DNA of 64,000 bases, taken from NCBI GenBank assembly GCA_030998225.1, contig JAPYXD010000697.1, positions 930,001 through 994,000 on the forward strand. Reading direction: 5' to 3'. Positions 37,201-49,200 of this stretch are shown in pieces. How positions within the stretch are numbered: the stretch's first letter is position 1; each line of letters opens with the position of its first letter. The DNA comes from Diplolepis rosae. Its lineage: Eukaryota > Arthropoda > Insecta > Hymenoptera > Diplolepididae. The notes beneath the pieces were generated by a model. It saw only the letters and a list, made by a program, of their open reading frames with translations, made no database searches and had not been told where the DNA came from. A program made the position numbers and the translations under genes.

Positions 37201-37230
37201 ACGTGCTGAGTGTTTAATACAATGAGGTAG
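34220..37230. repeat. Tandem duplication, 1,531 bp at left, 1,752 bp at right
   Basis: Two adjacent copies. Left anchors (GCAGAGTGTCG after a TATTTCATTTCAATTTT tail) are at 34360 and 35891, 1,531 bp apart. Right anchors (CAATCTTTG, and the ACGGGCTAAG core at 35374 and 37126) are about 1,752 bp apart. The 220 bp difference is one S1-S2-S3 trimer present in the right copy and missing from the left copy at about 34,550. Confidence 0.8.
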
Positions 37231-40200
37231 TTATCCTTTATTTTATATTTTATTTCAATCTTATTTTGAATAACGTGCTGAGTGTTTAATACAAGGAGGC
37301 AGTTATTATTTGTTTTAATATTTTATTTCAATCTTATTTTGAATAACGTGCTGAGTGTTTAATACAAGGAGGCAGTTATTATTTGTTTTAATATTTTATT
37401 TCAATCTTATTTTGAATAACGTGCTGAGTGTTTAATATAACGAGGCAGTTGTTCTTCGATTTTCTATTTCATTTCAATGTTATTTTGAATAACGTGCTGA
37501 GTGTTTAACACAACGAGGCAGTTTTTCTTCGATTTTCTATTTCATTTCAATGTTATTTTGAATAACGTGCTAAGTGTTTAATACAACCGGGCAGTTATTC
37601 GTTAATTTTATATTTTATTTTAATGTTATTTTGAATAACGTGCTGAGTGTTTAATACAAGGAGGTAGTTATTCTTTAATTTTTTATTTTATTTCAATGTT
37701 ATTTTGAATAACGTGCTGAGTGTTTAATACAAGGAGGCAGTTATTATTTGTTTTAATATTTTATTTCAATCTTATTTTGAATAACGTGCTGAGTGTTTAA
37801 TATAACGAGGCAGTTGTTCTTCGATTTTATATTTTTATTTCAATCTTATTTTGAATAACGTGCGGAGTGTTCAATACAACGAGACAGTTGTTCTTCGATT
37901 TTATATTTCATTTCAATGTTATTTTGAATAATGTGCGGAGTGTTCAATACAACGAGACAGTTGTTCTTTAATTTTTTATTTTATTTCAATGTTATTTTGA
38001 ATAACGTGCTGAGTGTTTAATACAACGAGGCAGTTGTTCTTTGATTTTATATTTTGTTTCAATCTTATTTTAAAAAACGTGCTGAGTGTTTAATACAAGG
38101 AGGCAGTTGTTCTTTGATTTTATATTTTTATTTCAATCTTATTTTGAATAACGTGCTGAGTGTTTAATACAAGGAGGCAGTTATTATTTGTTTTAATATT
38201 TTATTTCAATCTTATTTTGAATAACGTGCTGAGTGTTTAATACGACGAGGCAGTTGTTCTTCGATTTTGTATTTCATTTCAATTTTATTTTGAATAACGT
38301 GCTGAGTGTTTAATACAAGGAGGCAGTTATTCTTTGATTTTATATTTTATTTCAATCTTTGAATAACGTGCTGAGTGTTCAATACAACCAGGCAGTTATT
38401 CTTTGATTTTATATTGTTATTTCAACCTTGTTTTGAATAACGTGCTGAGTGTCGAATACAACGAGGCAGTTGTTCTTCGATTTTTTATTTTATTTCAATG
38501 TTATTTTGAATAACGTGCTGAGTGTTTAATACAAGGAGGCAGTTATTCTTTGATTTTATATTTTATTTCAATCTTACTTTGAATAACGTGCTGAGTGTTT
38601 AATACAACCGGGCAGTTGTTCTTTGATTTTATATTTCATTTCAATTTTATTTTGAATAACGTGCAGAGTGTCGAATACAACGAGGCAGTTGTTCTTCGAT
38701 TTTTTATTTTATTTCAATGTTATTTTGAATAACGTGCTGAGTGTTTAATACAAGGAGGCAGTTGTTCTTCGATTTTTTATTTTATTTCAATGTTATTTTG
38801 AATAACGTGCTGAGTGTCGAATACAACGAGGCAGTTGTTCTTCGATTTTTTATTTTATTTCAATGTTATTTTGAATAACGTGCTGAGTGTTTAATACAAG
38901 GAGGCAGTTATTCGTTAATTTTATATTTTATTTCAATCTTATTTCGAATAACGTGCTGAGTGTTTAATACAACGAGGTAGTTATTCTTTGATTTTATATT
39001 TTATGTCAATCTTACTTTGAATAACGTGCTGAGTGTTCAATACAACCAGGCAGTTATTCTTTGATTTTATATTGTTATTTCAACCTTGTTTTGAATAACG
39101 TGCAGAGTGTCGAATACAACGAGGCAGTTGTTCTTCGATTTTTTATTTTATTTCAATGTTATTTTGAATAACGTGCTGAGTGTTTAATACAAGGAGGCAG
39201 TTATTCTTTGATTTTATATTTTATTTCAATCTTACTTTGAATAACGTGCTGAGTGTTTAATACAACCGGGCAGTTATTCTTTGATTTTATATTGTTATTT
39301 CAACCTTGTTTTGAATAACGTGCTGAGTGTCGAATACAACGAGGCAGTTGTTCTTCGATTTTTTATTTTATTTCAATGTTATTTTGAATAACGTGCTGAG
39401 TGTTTAATACAAGGAGGCAGTTATTCTTTGATTTTATATTTTATTTCAATCTTACTTTGAATAACGTGCTGAGTGTTTAATACAACCGGGCAGTTATTCG
39501 TTGATTTTATATTTTATTTCAATCTTATTTTGAATAACGTGCTGAGTGTCGAATACAACGAGGCAGTTGTTCTTCGATTTTTTATTTTATTTCAATGTTA
39601 TTTTGAATAACGTGCTGAGTGTTTAATACGACGAGGCAGTTGTTCTTCGATTTTTTATTTTATTTCAATGTTATTTTGAATAACGTGCTGAGTGTTTAAT
39701 ACAACGAGGCAGTTGTTCTTTGATTTTATATTTTGTTTCAATCTTATTTTAAAAAACGTGCTGAGTGTTTAATACAAGGAGGCAGTTGTTCTTTGATTTT
39801 ATATTTTTATTTCAATCTTATTTTGAATAACGTGCTGAGTGTTTAATACAAGGAGGCAGTTATTATTTGTTTTAATATTTTATTTCAATCTTATTTTGAA
39901 TAACGTGCTGAGTGTTTAATACGACGAGGCAGTTGTTCTTCGATTTTGTATTTCATTTCAATTTTATTTTGAATAACGTGCTGAGTGTTTAATACAAGGA
40001 GGCAGTTATTCTTTGATTTTATATTTTATTTCAATCTTACTTTGAATAACGTGCTGAGTGTTTAATACAACCGGGCAGTTATTCGTTGATTTTATATTTC
40101 ATTTCAATTTTATTTTGAATAACGTGCAGAGTGTCGAATACAACGAGGCAGTTGTTCTTCGATTTTTTATTTTATTTCAATGTTATTTTGAATAACGTGC

Positions 40201-42600
40201 TGAGTGTTTAATACAACGAGGCAGTTGTTCTTTGATTTTATATTTTATTTCAATCTTATTTTGAATAACGTGCTGAGTGTTCAATACAACCAGGCAGTTA
40301 TTCTTTGATTTTATATTGTTATTTCAACATTGTTTTGAATAACGTGCTGAGTGTCGAATACAACGAGGCAGTTGTTCTTCGATTTTTTATTTTATTTCAA
40401 TGTTATTTTGAATAACGTGCTGAGTGTTTAATACAAGGAGGCAGTTATTCTTTGATTTTATATTTTATTTCAATCTTTGAATAACGTGCTGAGTGTTCAA
40501 TACAACCAGGCAGTTATTCTTTGATTTTATATTGTTATTTCAACCTTGTTTTGAATAACGTGCTGAGTGTCGAATACAACGAGGCAGTTGTTCTTCGATT
40601 TTTTATTTTATTTCAATGTTATTTTGAATAACGTGCTGAGTTTTTAATACAACCAGGCAGTTTTTCGTTAATTTTATATTTTATTTCAATCTTATTTTGA
40701 AAAACGTGCTGAGTGTTTAATACAACGAGGTAGTTATTCTTTGATTTTATATTTTTATTTCAATCTTATTTTGAATAACGTGCTGAGTGTTTAATACAAG
40801 GAGGCAGTTGTTCTTTGATTTTATATTTTTATTTCAATCTTATTTTGAATAACGTGCTGAGTGTTTAATGCAACCGGGCAGTTATTCTTTGATTTTATAT
40901 TTCATTTCAATTTTATTTTGAATAACGTGCTGAGTTTTTAATACAACCAGGCAGTTGTTCTTCGATTTTATATTTTTATTTCAATGTTATTTTGAATAAC
41001 GTGCTGAGTGTTTAATACAACGAGGTAGTTATTCTTTGATTTTATATTTTATTTCAATCTTATTTTGAATAACGTGCTGAGTGTTCAATACAACCAGGCA
41101 GTTATTCTTTGATTTTATATTGTTATTTCAACCTTGTTTTGAATAACGTGCAGAGTGTCGAATACAACGAGACAGTTGTTCTTCGATTTTTTATTTTATT
41201 TCAATGTTATTTTGAATAACGTGCTGAGTTTTTAATACAAGGCGGCAGTTATTCTTTGATTTTATATTTTATTTCAATCTTTGAATAACGTGCTGAGTGT
41301 TCAATACAAGGAGGTAGTTATACTTTAATTTTATATTTTATTTCAATGTTATTTTGAATAACGTGCTGAGTGTTTAATACAAGGAGGCAGTTGTTCTTTG
41401 ATTTTATATTTTATTTCAATCTTATTTTGAATAACGTGCTGAGTGTTTAATACAAGGAGGCAGTTATTATTTGTTTTAATATTTTATTTCAATCTTATTT
41501 TGAATAACGTGCTGAGTGTTTAATATAACGAGGCAGTTGTTCTTCGATTTTCTATTTCATTTCAATGTTATTTTGAATAACGTGCTGAGTGTTTAATACA
41601 ACGAGGCAGTTGTTCTTCGATTTTCTAATTCATTTCAATGTTATTTTGAATAACGTGCTAAGTGTTTAATACAACCGGGCAGTTATTCGTTAATTTTATA
41701 TTTTATTTTAATGTTATTTTGAATAACGTGCTGAGTGTTTAATACAAGGTGGCAGTTATTATTTTTTTTTATATTTTATTTCAATGTTATTTTGAATAAC
41801 GTGCTGAGTGTTTAATACAACGAGGCAGTTGTTCTTTGATTTTATATTTTGTTTCAATCTTATTTTAAAAAACGTGCTGAGTGTTTAATACAAGGAGGCA
41901 GTTGTTCTTTGATTTTATATTTTTATTTCAATCTTATTTTGAATAACGTGCTGAGTGTTTAATACAAGGAGGCAGTTATTATTTGTTTTAATATTTTATT
42001 TCAATCTTATTTTGAATAACGTGCTGAGTGTTTAATATAACGAGGCAGTTGTTCTTCGATTTTCTATTTCATTTCAATTTTATTTTGAATAACGTGCTAA
42101 GTGTTTAATACAACCAGGCAGTTGTTCTTCGATTTTATATTTTTATTTCAATCTTATTTTGAATAATGTGCGGAGTGTTCAATACAACGAGACAGTTGTT
42201 CTTTAATTTTTTATTTTATTTCAATGTTATTTTGAATAACGTGCTGAGTGTTTAATACAACGAGGCAGTTGTTCTTTGATTTTATATTTTGTTTCAATCT
42301 TATTTTAAAAAACGTGCTGAGTGTTTAATACAAGGAGGCAGTTGTTCTTTGATTTTATATTTTTATTTCAATCTTATTTTGAATAACGTGCTGAGTGTTT
42401 AATACAAGGAGGCAGTTATTATTTGTTTTAATATTTTATTTCAATCTTATTTTGAATAACGTGCTGAGTGTTTAATACGACGAGGCAGTTGTTCTTCGAT
42501 TTTTTATTTTATTTCAATGTTATTTTGAATAACGTGCTGAGTGTTTAATACAAGGAGGCAGTTGTTCTTTGATTTTATATTTTATTTCAATCTTATTTTG
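37231..42600. repeat. Right part of domain II
   Basis: About 73 monomers of the domain II types, without the GTTCGTTG marker. The TTTTAAAAAACG and TACGACGAGG monomers recur 1,679 bp apart (38071 and 39750; 38241 and 39920), i.e. 23 monomers. 69 bp monomers (CAATCTTTGAATAACG) lie near 38,356, 40,475 and 41,276. The TTTTAAAAAACG monomer also recurs at 41866 and 42306, a 440 bp, six-monomer local duplication. Confidence 0.75.
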
Positions 42601-43215
42601 AATAACGTGCTGAGTGTTTAATACAAGGAGGTTGTTATTATTTAATTTTTTATTTTATTTCAATGTTATTTTGAATAACGTGCTGAGTGTTTAATACAAC
42701 GAGGTAGTTATCCTTTATTTTATATTTTATTTCAATCTTACTTTAAATAACGTGCTGAGTGTTTAATACAACGAGACAGTTATTTTTCGTTTTAATATTT
42801 TATTTCAATCTTATTTTGAATAACGTGCTGAGTGTTTAATACAACGAGGTAGTTATTTTTTGATTTTATATTTTATTTCAATCTTGTTTTGAATAACGTG
42901 CTGAGTGTCGAATACAACGAGGCAGTTGTTCTTCGATTTTTTATTTTATTTCAATGTTATTTTGAATAACGTGCCGAGTGTTTAATACAAGGAGGCAGGT
43001 ATTATTTGTTTTAATATTTTATTTCAATCTTATTTTGAATAACGTGCTGAGTGTTTAATACAAGGAGGTTGTTATTCTTTAATTTTTTATTTTATTTCAA
43101 TGTTATTTTGAATAACGTGCTGAGTGTTTAAGTCAAGGAGGCAGTTGTTCTTTGATTTTATATTTTTATTTCAATCTTACTTTGAATAACGTGCTCAGTG
43201 TTTAACACAACGAGG
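42600..43215. repeat. Transition into domain III
   Basis: Here the homogeneous domain II types give way to variants scarcely used before: GGAGGTTGTTATT, GTGCCGAGTG, GAGACAGTTATTTTTCG and a TTAAGTCAAGG monomer. They are followed by the first 66 bp monomer. The change is gradual over several monomers, so the boundary is approximate. Confidence 0.7.
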
Positions 43216-46200
43216 CAGTTCTTTGATTTTATATTTTTATCTCGTTTTTAAATAACGTGCTGAGTGTTTAATACAACGAGGCAGTTGTTTTTCGTTTTAA
43301 TATTTTATTTCAATCTTATTTTGAATAACGTGCTGAGTGTTTAATACAACGAGGCAGTTGTTCTTCGATTTTTTATTTCATTTCAATGTTATTTTGAATA
43401 ACGTGCTAAGTGTTTAATACAAACGGTCAGTTATTCGTTAATTTTATATTTTATTTCAATCTTATTTTGAATAACGTGCTGAGTGTTTAACACAACGAGG
43501 CAGTTTTTCTTCGATTTTCTATTTCATTTCAATGTTATTTTGAATAACGTGCTAAGTGTTTAATACAACCAGGCAGTTGTTCTTCGATTTTATATTTTAT
43601 TTCAATGTTATTTTGAATAATGTGCGGAGTGTTCAATACAACGAGGCAGTTGTTCTTCGAGTTTATATTTTATTTCAATCTTATTTTGAATGACGTTCTG
43701 AGTTTTAATACAACCCTTTCAGTTATTCTTTGATTTTATATTTTATTTCAATTTTAGTTTGAATAACGTGCTGAGTGTTTAATACAACGAGGTAGTTATT
43801 CTTTGATTTCATATTTTATTTCAATCTTACTTTGAATAACGTGCGGAGTGTTCAATACAAGGAGGCAGTTGTTCTTTGATTTTATACTTTTATTTCAATG
43901 TTATTTTGAATAACGTGCGGAGTGCTTAATACAAGGAGGCAGTTATTATTTGTTTTTATATTTTTATTTCAATCTTATTTTGAATAACGTGCTGAGTGTT
44001 TAATACAAGCAGGCAGTTATTCTTTGATTTTATATTTCATTTCAATCTTGATTTGAATAACGTGCTGAGTGTTTAAAACAACGAGGCAGTTATTCTTTGA
44101 TTTTATATTTTATTTCAATCTTACTTTGAATAACGTGCTGAGTGTTTAATACAAGGAGGTAGTTATTCTTTAATTTTTTATTTTATTTCAATGTTATTTT
44201 GAATAACGTGCTGAGTGTTTAATACAACGAGGTAGTTATCCTCTATTTTCTATTTTATTTCAATCTTACTTTAAATAACGTGCTGAGTGTTTAATACAAC
44301 GAGGCAGTTTTTTTTCGTTTTAATATTTTATTTCAATCTTATTTTGAATAACGTGCTGAGTGTTTAACACAACGAGGCAGTTTTTCTTCGATTTTATATT
44401 TTATTTCAATCTTATTTTGAATAACGTGCTGAGTGTCGAATACAACGAGGCAGTTGTTCTTCGATTTTTTATTTTATTTCAATGTTATTTTGAATAACGT
44501 GCCGAGTGTTTAATACAAGGAGGCAGTTGTTATTTGTTTTAATATTTTATTTCAATCTTATTTTGAATAACGTGCTGAGTTTATAATACAAGGTGCTTGT
44601 TATTCTTTAATTTTTTATTTTATTTCAATGTTATTTTGAATAACGTTCTGAGTGTTTAATACAAGGAGGCAGTTGTTCTTTGATTTTATATTTTTATTTC
44701 AATCTTACTTTGAATAACGTGCTCAGTGTTTAACACAACGAGGCAGTTCTTTGATTTTATATTTTTATCTCGTTTTTAAATAACGTGCTGAGTGTTTAAG
44801 ACAACGAGGCAGTTTTTTTTCGTTTTAATATTTTATTTCAATCTTATTTTGAATAACGTGCTGAGTGTTTAATACAACGAGGCAGTTGTTCTTCGATTTT
44901 GTATTTCATTTCAATGTTATTTTGAATAACGTGCTAAGTGTTTAATACAACCTGGCAGTTATTCGCTAATTTTATATTTTATTTCAATGTTATTTTGAAT
45001 AACGTGCTGAGTGTTTAACACAACGAGGCATTTTTTCTTCGATTTTCTATTTCATTTCAATGTTATTTTGAATAACGTGCTAAGTGTTTAATACAACCTG
45101 GCAGTTATTCGCTAATTTTATATTTTATTTCAATCTTATTTTGAATAATGTGCGGAGTGTTCAATACAACGAGGCAGTTGTTCTTCGAGTTTATATTTTA
45201 TTTCAATCTTATTTTGAATGACGTTCTGAGTTTTAATACAACCCTTTCAGTTATTCTTTGATTTTATATTTTATTTCAATTTTAGTTTGAATAACGTGCT
45301 GAGTGTTTAATACAACGAGGTAGTTATTCTTTGATTTCATATTTTATTTCAATCTTACTTTGAATAACGTGCGAAGTGTTCAATACAACGAGACAGTTAT
45401 TATTTGTTTTTATATTTTTATTTCAATGTTATTTTGAATAACGTGCTGAGTGTTTAATACAAGGAGGCAGTTATTATTTGTTTTTATATTTTTATTTCAA
45501 TCTTATTTTGAATAACGTGCTGAGTGTTTAATACAAGCAGGCAGTTATTCTTTGATTTTATATTTAATTTCAATCTTGTTTTGAATAACGTGCTGAGTTT
45601 TTAATACAACGTTGCAATTATTCTTTGATTTTGTATTTGATTTAAATGTTATTTTGAATAACGTGCTTAGTGTTTAATACAACCGGGCATTTATTCGTTA
45701 ATTTTATATTTTATTTCAATTTTAGTTTGAATAACGTGCTGAGTGTTTAATACAAGGAGGCAGTTGTTCTTTGATTTTATATTTTTATTTCAATCTTATT
45801 TTGAATAATGTGCGGAGTGTTCAATACAACGAGGCAGTTGTTCTTCGAGTTTATATTTTATTTCAATCTTATTTTGAATGACGTTCTGAGTTTTAATACA
45901 ACCCTTTCAGTTATTCTTTGATTTTATATTTTATTTCAATTTTAGTTTGAATAACGTGCTGAGTGTTTAATACAACGAGGTAGTTATTCTTTGATTTCAT
46001 ATTTTATTTCAATCTTACTTTGAATAACGTGCGGAGTGTTCAATACAACGAGACAGTTATTATTTGTTTTTATATTTTTATTTCAATGTTATTTTGAATA
46101 ACTTGCTGAGTGTTTAATACAAGGAGGCAGTTGTTCTTTGATTTTATACTTTTATTTCAATCTTATTTTGAATAACGTGCTGAGTGTTTAATACAAGGAG

Positions 46201-49200
46201 GCAGTTATTATTTGTTTTAATATTTTATTTCAATCTTATTCTGAATAACGTGCTGAGTGTTTAATATAACGAGGCAGTTGTTCTTCGACTTTCTATTTCA
46301 TTTCAATGTTATTTTGAATAACGTGCAAAGTGTTTAATACAACCGGGCAGTTATTCATTAATTTTATATTTTATTTCAATGTTATTTTGAATAACGTGCT
46401 GAGTGTTCAATACAAGGAGGTAGTTGTTCTTTGATTTTATATTTTGTTTCAATCTTATTTTGAAAAACGTGCTGAGTGTTTAATACAAGGAGGCAGTTGT
46501 TCTTTGATTTTATATTTTTATTTCAATCTTATTTTGAATAACTTGCTAAGTGTTTAATACAACCGGGCAGTTATTCTTTGATTTTATAATTTTATTTCAA
46601 TGTTATTTTGAATAACGTGCTGAGTGTTTAATACAACGAGGTAGTTATTCTTTGATTTCATATTTTATTTCAATCTTACTTTAAATAACGTGCTGAGTGT
46701 TTAATACAACCGGGCAGTTATTCTTTGATAGTTTATTGTTATTTCAACCTTTTTTTGAACAACGTGCTGAGTGTCGAATACAACGAGGCATTTGTTCTTC
46801 GATTTTATATTTTATTTCAATCTTACTTTGAATACCGTGCTGAGTGTTCAATACAACCAGGCAGTTATTCTTTGATTTTATATTGTTATTTCAACCTTGT
46901 TTTGAATAACGTGCTGAGTGTCGAATACAACGAGGCAGTTGTTCTTCGATTTTATATGTTATTTCAATCTTACTTTGAATAACGTGCTCAGTGTTTAACA
47001 CAACGAGGCAGTTCTTTAATTTTATATTTTTATCTCGTTTTTAAATAACGTGCTGAGTGTTTAATACAACGAGGCAGTTGTTCTTTGATTTTGTATTTCA
47101 TTTCAATGATATTTTGAATAACGTGCTGAGTGTTTAATACAACCAGGCAGTTATTCTTCGATTTTATATTTTATTTCAATCTTATTTTGAATAACGTGCA
47201 GAGTGTCGAATACAACGAGGCAGTTGTTCTTCGATTTTTTATTTTATTTTAATGTTATTTTGAATAACGTGCTGAGTGTTTAATACAAGGAGGTAGTTAT
47301 TCTTTAATTTTTTATTTTATTTCAATGTTATTTTGAATAACGTGCTGAGTGTCGAATACAACGAGGCAGTTGTTCTTCGATTTTTTATTTTATTTCAATG
47401 TTATTTTGAATAACGTGCTGAGTGTTTAATACAAGGAGGCAGTTATTCGTTAATTTTATATTTTATTTCAATCTTATTTTGAATAACGTGCTGAGTGTTT
47501 AATACAACGAGGTAGTTATTCTTTGATTTTATATTTTATGTCAATCTTACTTTGAATAACGTGCTGAGTGTTCAATACAACCAGGCAGTTATTCTTTGAT
47601 TTTATATTGTTATTTCAACCTTGTTTTGAATAACGTGCAGAGTGTCGAATACAACGAGGCAGTTGTTCTTCGATTTTTTATTTTATTTCAATGTTATTTT
47701 GAATAACGTGCTGAGTGTTTAATACAAGGAGGCAGTTATTCTTTGATTTTATATTTTATTTCAATCTTACTTTGAATAACGTGCTGAGTGTTCAATACAA
47801 CCAGGCAGTTATTCTTTGATTTTATATTGTTATTTCAACATTGTTTTGAATAACGTGCTGTGTGTCGAATACAACGAGGCAGTTGTTCTTCGATTTTTTA
47901 TTTTATTTCAATGTTATTTTGAATAACGTGCTGAGTGTTTAATACAAGGAGGCAGTTATTCTTTGATTTTATATTTTATTTCAATCTTACTTTGAATAAC
48001 GTGCTGAGTGTTTAATACAACCGGGCAGTTATTCGTTGATTTTATATTTTATTTCAATCTTATTTTGAATAACGTGCTGAGTGTCGAATACAACGAGGCA
48101 GTTGTTCTTCGATTTTTTATTTTATTTCAATGTTATTTTGAATAACGTGCTGAGTGTTTAATACAAGGAGGCAGTTATTCGTTAATTTTTTATTTTATTT
48201 CAATGTTATTTTGAATAACGTGCTGAGTGTTTAATACAACGAGGCAGTTGTTCTTTGATTTTATATTTTGTTTCAATCTTATTTTAAAAAACGTGCTGAG
48301 TGTTTAATACAAGGAGGCAGTTGTTCTTTGATTTTATATTTTTATTTCAATCTTATTTTGAATAACGTGCTGAGTGTTTAATACAAGGAGGCAGTTATTA
48401 TTTGTTTTAATATTTTATTTCAATCTTATTTTGAATAACGTGCTGAGTGTTTAACACAACGAGGCAGTTGTTCTTCGATTTTATATTTCATTTCAATGTT
48501 ATTTTGAATAACGTGCTGAGTGTTTAATACAAGGAGGCAGTTGTTCTTTGATTTTATATTTTATTTCAATCTTACTTTGAATAACGTGCTGAGTGTTTAA
48601 TACAAGGAGGCAGTTGTTCTTTGATTTTATATTTTTATTTCAATCTTATTTTGAATAACGTGCTGAGTGTTTAATACAAGGAGGCAGTTATTATTTGTTT
48701 TAATATTTTATTTCAATCTTATTTTGAATAACGTGCTGAGTGTTTAATACAACGAGGTAGTTATTTTTTGATTTTATATTTTATTTCAATCTTATTTTGA
48801 ATAACGTGCTGAGTGTTCAATACAACCAGGCAGTTATTCTTTGATTTTATATTGTTATTTCAACCTTGTTTTGAATAACGTGCTGAGTGTCGAATACAAC
48901 GAGGCAGTTGTTCTTCGATTTTTTATTTTATTTCAATGTTATTTTGAATAACGTGCTGAGTGTTTAATACAAGGAGGCAGTTATTCTTTGATTTTATATT
49001 TTATTTCAATCTTTGAATAACGTGCTGAGTGTTCAATACAACCAGGCAGTTATTCTTTGATTTTATATTGTTATTTCAACCTTGTTTTGAATAACGTGCT
49101 GAGTGTCGAATACAACGAGGCAGTTGTTCTTCGATTTTTTATTTTATTTCAATGTTATTTTGAATAACGTGCTGAGTTTTTAATACAACCAGGCAGTTTT

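Noticed and set aside
46725..46982. 85-codon open frame on the plus strand
   Set aside because: It starts at TTG, not ATG, and is simply a satellite dimer read through: the peptide repeats itself after 49 residues because two monomers are 147 bp. It stays open only because the S-type monomers replace TTTAATAC with TTCAATAC or TCGAATAC, removing one stop.
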